Shown here: piece after piece, positions 62,307 through 64,000 of the stretch
Layout of the letters: each line of letters begins with the position of its first letter
How positions within the stretch are numbered: position 1 is the stretch's first letter
Assembly: GCF_008386395.1 (NCBI RefSeq)
Contig: NZ_CP043761.1
Span: 930,001 to 994,000 of the forward strand
Length of the DNA stretch: 64,000 bases
Direction: 5' to 3'
DNA from: Paenibacillus sp. 37
GTDB taxonomy: Bacteria > Bacillota > Bacilli > Paenibacillales > Paenibacillaceae
Program-made: the position numbers and the translations under genes
The notes under the pieces: model-generated
What the model was told of the DNA's origin: nothing
Seen by the model: the letters and a program-made list of their open reading frames with translations, nothing else
Database searches by the model: none

Positions 62307-63443
62307 ATGGAACAAGCACTTCAGATCTTAATGCGAAATGCAGGTGCAGAAAAGAACACCTTTTTGTATATGCTGTAAGAGGAGGCACGTTTCGATCAGG
62401 AACTATTCTGGCAATACGTGAACAGTATTATGGAACTGACTCGTCTTACTGCCAATCAGCCTTTGGATCGCGAACTTTCCAGTGCCGTTAGCTTTACATA
62501 TTCCAAAATCATGGAGTATCTGCAATGGCATCAGTTGGATCGTGATGTGTATGAGATTAAACAGTTTCCATATGTCTACGCACATCAGATTGTGAATCTG
62601 CTGGGCAATGTAGTCAACGGCTTATATAAAGGTATCGCACCAGATGAAGCCGATTTCGATGAGGAGTTCCCCAATCCGGCTTTCACAGGCGAAATGGCAG
62701 AAGAGCAACCAATCATTTTGCAATTAGGCTATTATAAACAACATACGAATGTACACGCCCTTGCCTTTCGAGAGGAAGATGGGACGTATCGAATTGTTTT
62801 GAATGAAGAAGAGGACCGGGATCTTGCAGATTCCAGGCTGAGTCGCCGTGAGGTGGAAGGAACGTATCTTTTTACGGCTCCGGATGCCAGTAGCGCCCAC
62901 CAATATTTTCATGAATGGGTCATGGAGAACCGTGCCCCATATCGCTCTCAGAGAGGAGTCCATCCAATGAATGTGAATGAAAAAGTGATCGAACACCAGT
63001 CTCTTACCTTTGTGGGAATCAAACGAACGTTCTCTTGTGTGGATGGAGAGAATTTAAGAGAAATCCCAAAGATGTGGCAGGATGCTTTGGCAGACGGCAT
63101 TGAGGAACGTTTAAAAGGGTTCAATAACGGAGCTATTCCCGGTCTGGTGGGCATCTGCATAGATCAGAGAGAGCTGAAGGACAATCAAATGGAGTATTGG
63201 ATTGCTACCTCTTACTCAGGTGAAGTGCCTGAAGGTTTGGTGCCTATCGAACTCCCAGCGTCCAATTGGGTTGTATTTGAAGCGGATGAATTAAAGCCGG
63301 AGGCGATACAACGGTTGTGGCACCATATTATGACAGCGTGGTTTCCTTCCGCTTCATATAAGCATGCAGGGATCCCGGAACTTGAAGTGTACAGAGGTCA
63401 TGGAGCACCTCCCCAAGTCTGGATACCTGTAAAATCTGTGTGA
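62307..63443 (+). pseudogene. GyrI/AraC-effector-domain protein interrupted by an in-frame TAA
   Basis: From ATG 62307 (GGAGGT 11 bases upstream) the frame reads 23 codons, meets TAA at 62376-62378, and continues in the same frame to 63443. The pieces join naturally (MEQALQILMRNAGAEKNTFLYML, stop, EEARFDQELFWQYV). The second piece ends in a GyrI-like effector-binding domain (about 190-340 of it, starting VNEKVIEHQSLTFVGIKRTF). The full product would be about 378 residues. GTG 62418 could restart translation, though the nearest ribosome binding site (AGGAGG 62380-62385) is too far away. Either a nonsense mutation or a sequencing error explains it; the small-molecule ligand is unknown. Confidence 0.6.
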
Positions 63444-63468
63444 GCAAAATTGAACTAGGAGGTCTACG

Positions 63469-63918
63469 ATGTTATCCAATAGAGTGATTGATCATTGCAA
63501 GGAGCAAGGCTGGTGGCATGAAGATGTCCCAGCAGCTTACGAAGAAGCATTACGGAAGCTTGAGATTGATTTTCAGTCGGATTTTGCACAATTTTATCTA
63601 CATGCAGAGGATGGACCGACTTTTTATAGCAGGCATCAGGAGTTGTATCAGATCTGTTGGTTTATGGAGAACACCGTATATATGGAAGATGTGAATGTAG
63701 CACAGCTCACATTGGGACTCCCTGAGGCATATATTCCACTAGATAGTTTTGAAGGTGAAGGTGGATTTTTCTACAATCGTCAGACAGGAGAAGTGGTGCT
63801 GGTGGAACTGGGCGAGTCCATTGAACGGTTTCTTAATGGCGAAAGTAAGCCGCAGTGGTCTGATTTCAATGCTTTTTTGGAATGGTATTTCGTCCTGGAG
63901 GAGGAGACGGTGCAATGA
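63469..63918 (+). CDS. SMI1/KNR4 (SUKH) family protein
   Basis: A 149-residue protein with the SUKH-type pattern: an N-terminal helical region, YIPLDSFEGEGGFFYNRQTGEVVLVELGE in the centre, and DFNAFLEWYF at the end. Bacterial members often serve as immunity proteins to secreted toxins; no toxin gene is visible here. AGGAGG lies eight bases before the ATG. Its stop overlaps the start of the next gene by four bases. Confidence 0.75.
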   Translation: MLSNRVIDHCKEQGWWHEDVPAAYEEALRKLEIDFQSDFAQFYLHAEDGPTFYSRHQELYQICWFMENTVYMEDVNVAQLTLGLPEAYIPLDSFEGEGGFFYNRQTGEVVLVELGESIERFLNGESKPQWSDFNAFLEWYFVLEEETVQ

Positions 63919-64000
63919 AAGAGCTGACACCGGAACATGCCGAACTGGAGCGACAGATTATTGAGACCGTAGAAGCCGGTAATGTACTGGACGAGACGCA
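63915..64000 (+). CDS. Partial gene running off the window
   Basis: ATG 63915 overlaps the SUKH gene's stop (ATGA) and the frame stays open to the end of the window (MKELTPEHAELERQIIETVE and on). Only 28 codons are visible, too few to assign. Translational coupling suggests a role with the SUKH protein. Confidence 0.6.
   Translation, partial: MKELTPEHAELERQIIETVEAGNVLDET

Noticed and set aside
1..64000. tRNA, rRNA, CRISPR arrays, prophage or plasmid functions
   Set aside because: No matching sequence pattern was seen on either strand.

Overview
The window looks like chromosomal DNA of a Paenibacillus-type Firmicute. Ribosome binding sites are AGGAGG-like, starts include TTG and GTG, intrinsic terminators are abundant, CcpA-like sites are present, and the content is typical: YesM/YesN two-component systems, Lpl-type sugar ABC transporters, an SLH-domain surface protein and several nonribosomal peptide synthetases (NRPS). 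No rRNA, tRNA or CRISPR array was seen. The species is not determined.

Layout. 1-3.4 kb: a GH105 unsaturated-uronyl hydrolase and a GH112 phosphorylase behind a cre-like site, probably for pectin (rhamnogalacturonan) side products. 3.4-5.25 kb: an IS200/IS605 element with tnpA, a TnpB gene that seems to start at CTG, and a structured right end. 5.3-6.2 kb: a GNAT gene. 6.4-15.3 kb: a hemicellulose uptake locus (YesM-type kinase, YesN-type regulator, binding lipoprotein, two permeases, GH43 enzyme). 15.3-28.3 kb: housekeeping and accessory genes (SUFU protein, ArsR plus SulP transporter, APH-fold kinase, DUF4003, serine hydrolase with an OmpR/HK pair, amino acid permease, SDR). 28.5-44.1 kb: a BtrH-like protein, a transglutaminase-like lipoprotein, a GH94 phosphorylase, a YgjP-type metalloprotease, an ArsR-controlled dehydrogenase, small enzymes, a candidate small RNA, a GT39-like membrane protein and a second APH protein.

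44.4-58.8 kb is the most notable region: an NRPS assembly line transcribed in one direction, C-A-PCP-C / Fe(II)-2-oxoglutarate hydroxylase / (degenerate C)-A-PCP / C-A-PCP-TE / remnant of a class III aminotransferase / MFS exporter. Reading the adenylation pocket by eye gives Asn for module 1, Gln for module 2 and an unrecognised code for module 3. The condensation-like domain at the start of the second synthetase has lost HHxxxDG and sits directly after the free-standing hydroxylase. This suggests a hydroxylase-recruiting interface domain and hence a beta-hydroxylated, possibly N-acylated tripeptide. I do not recognise this cluster as a described one.

59.0-64.0 kb: an SLH/CAP surface protein, an unknown protein, a GyrI-like gene interrupted by an in-frame TAA, a SUKH-type protein and a gene running off the window edge.
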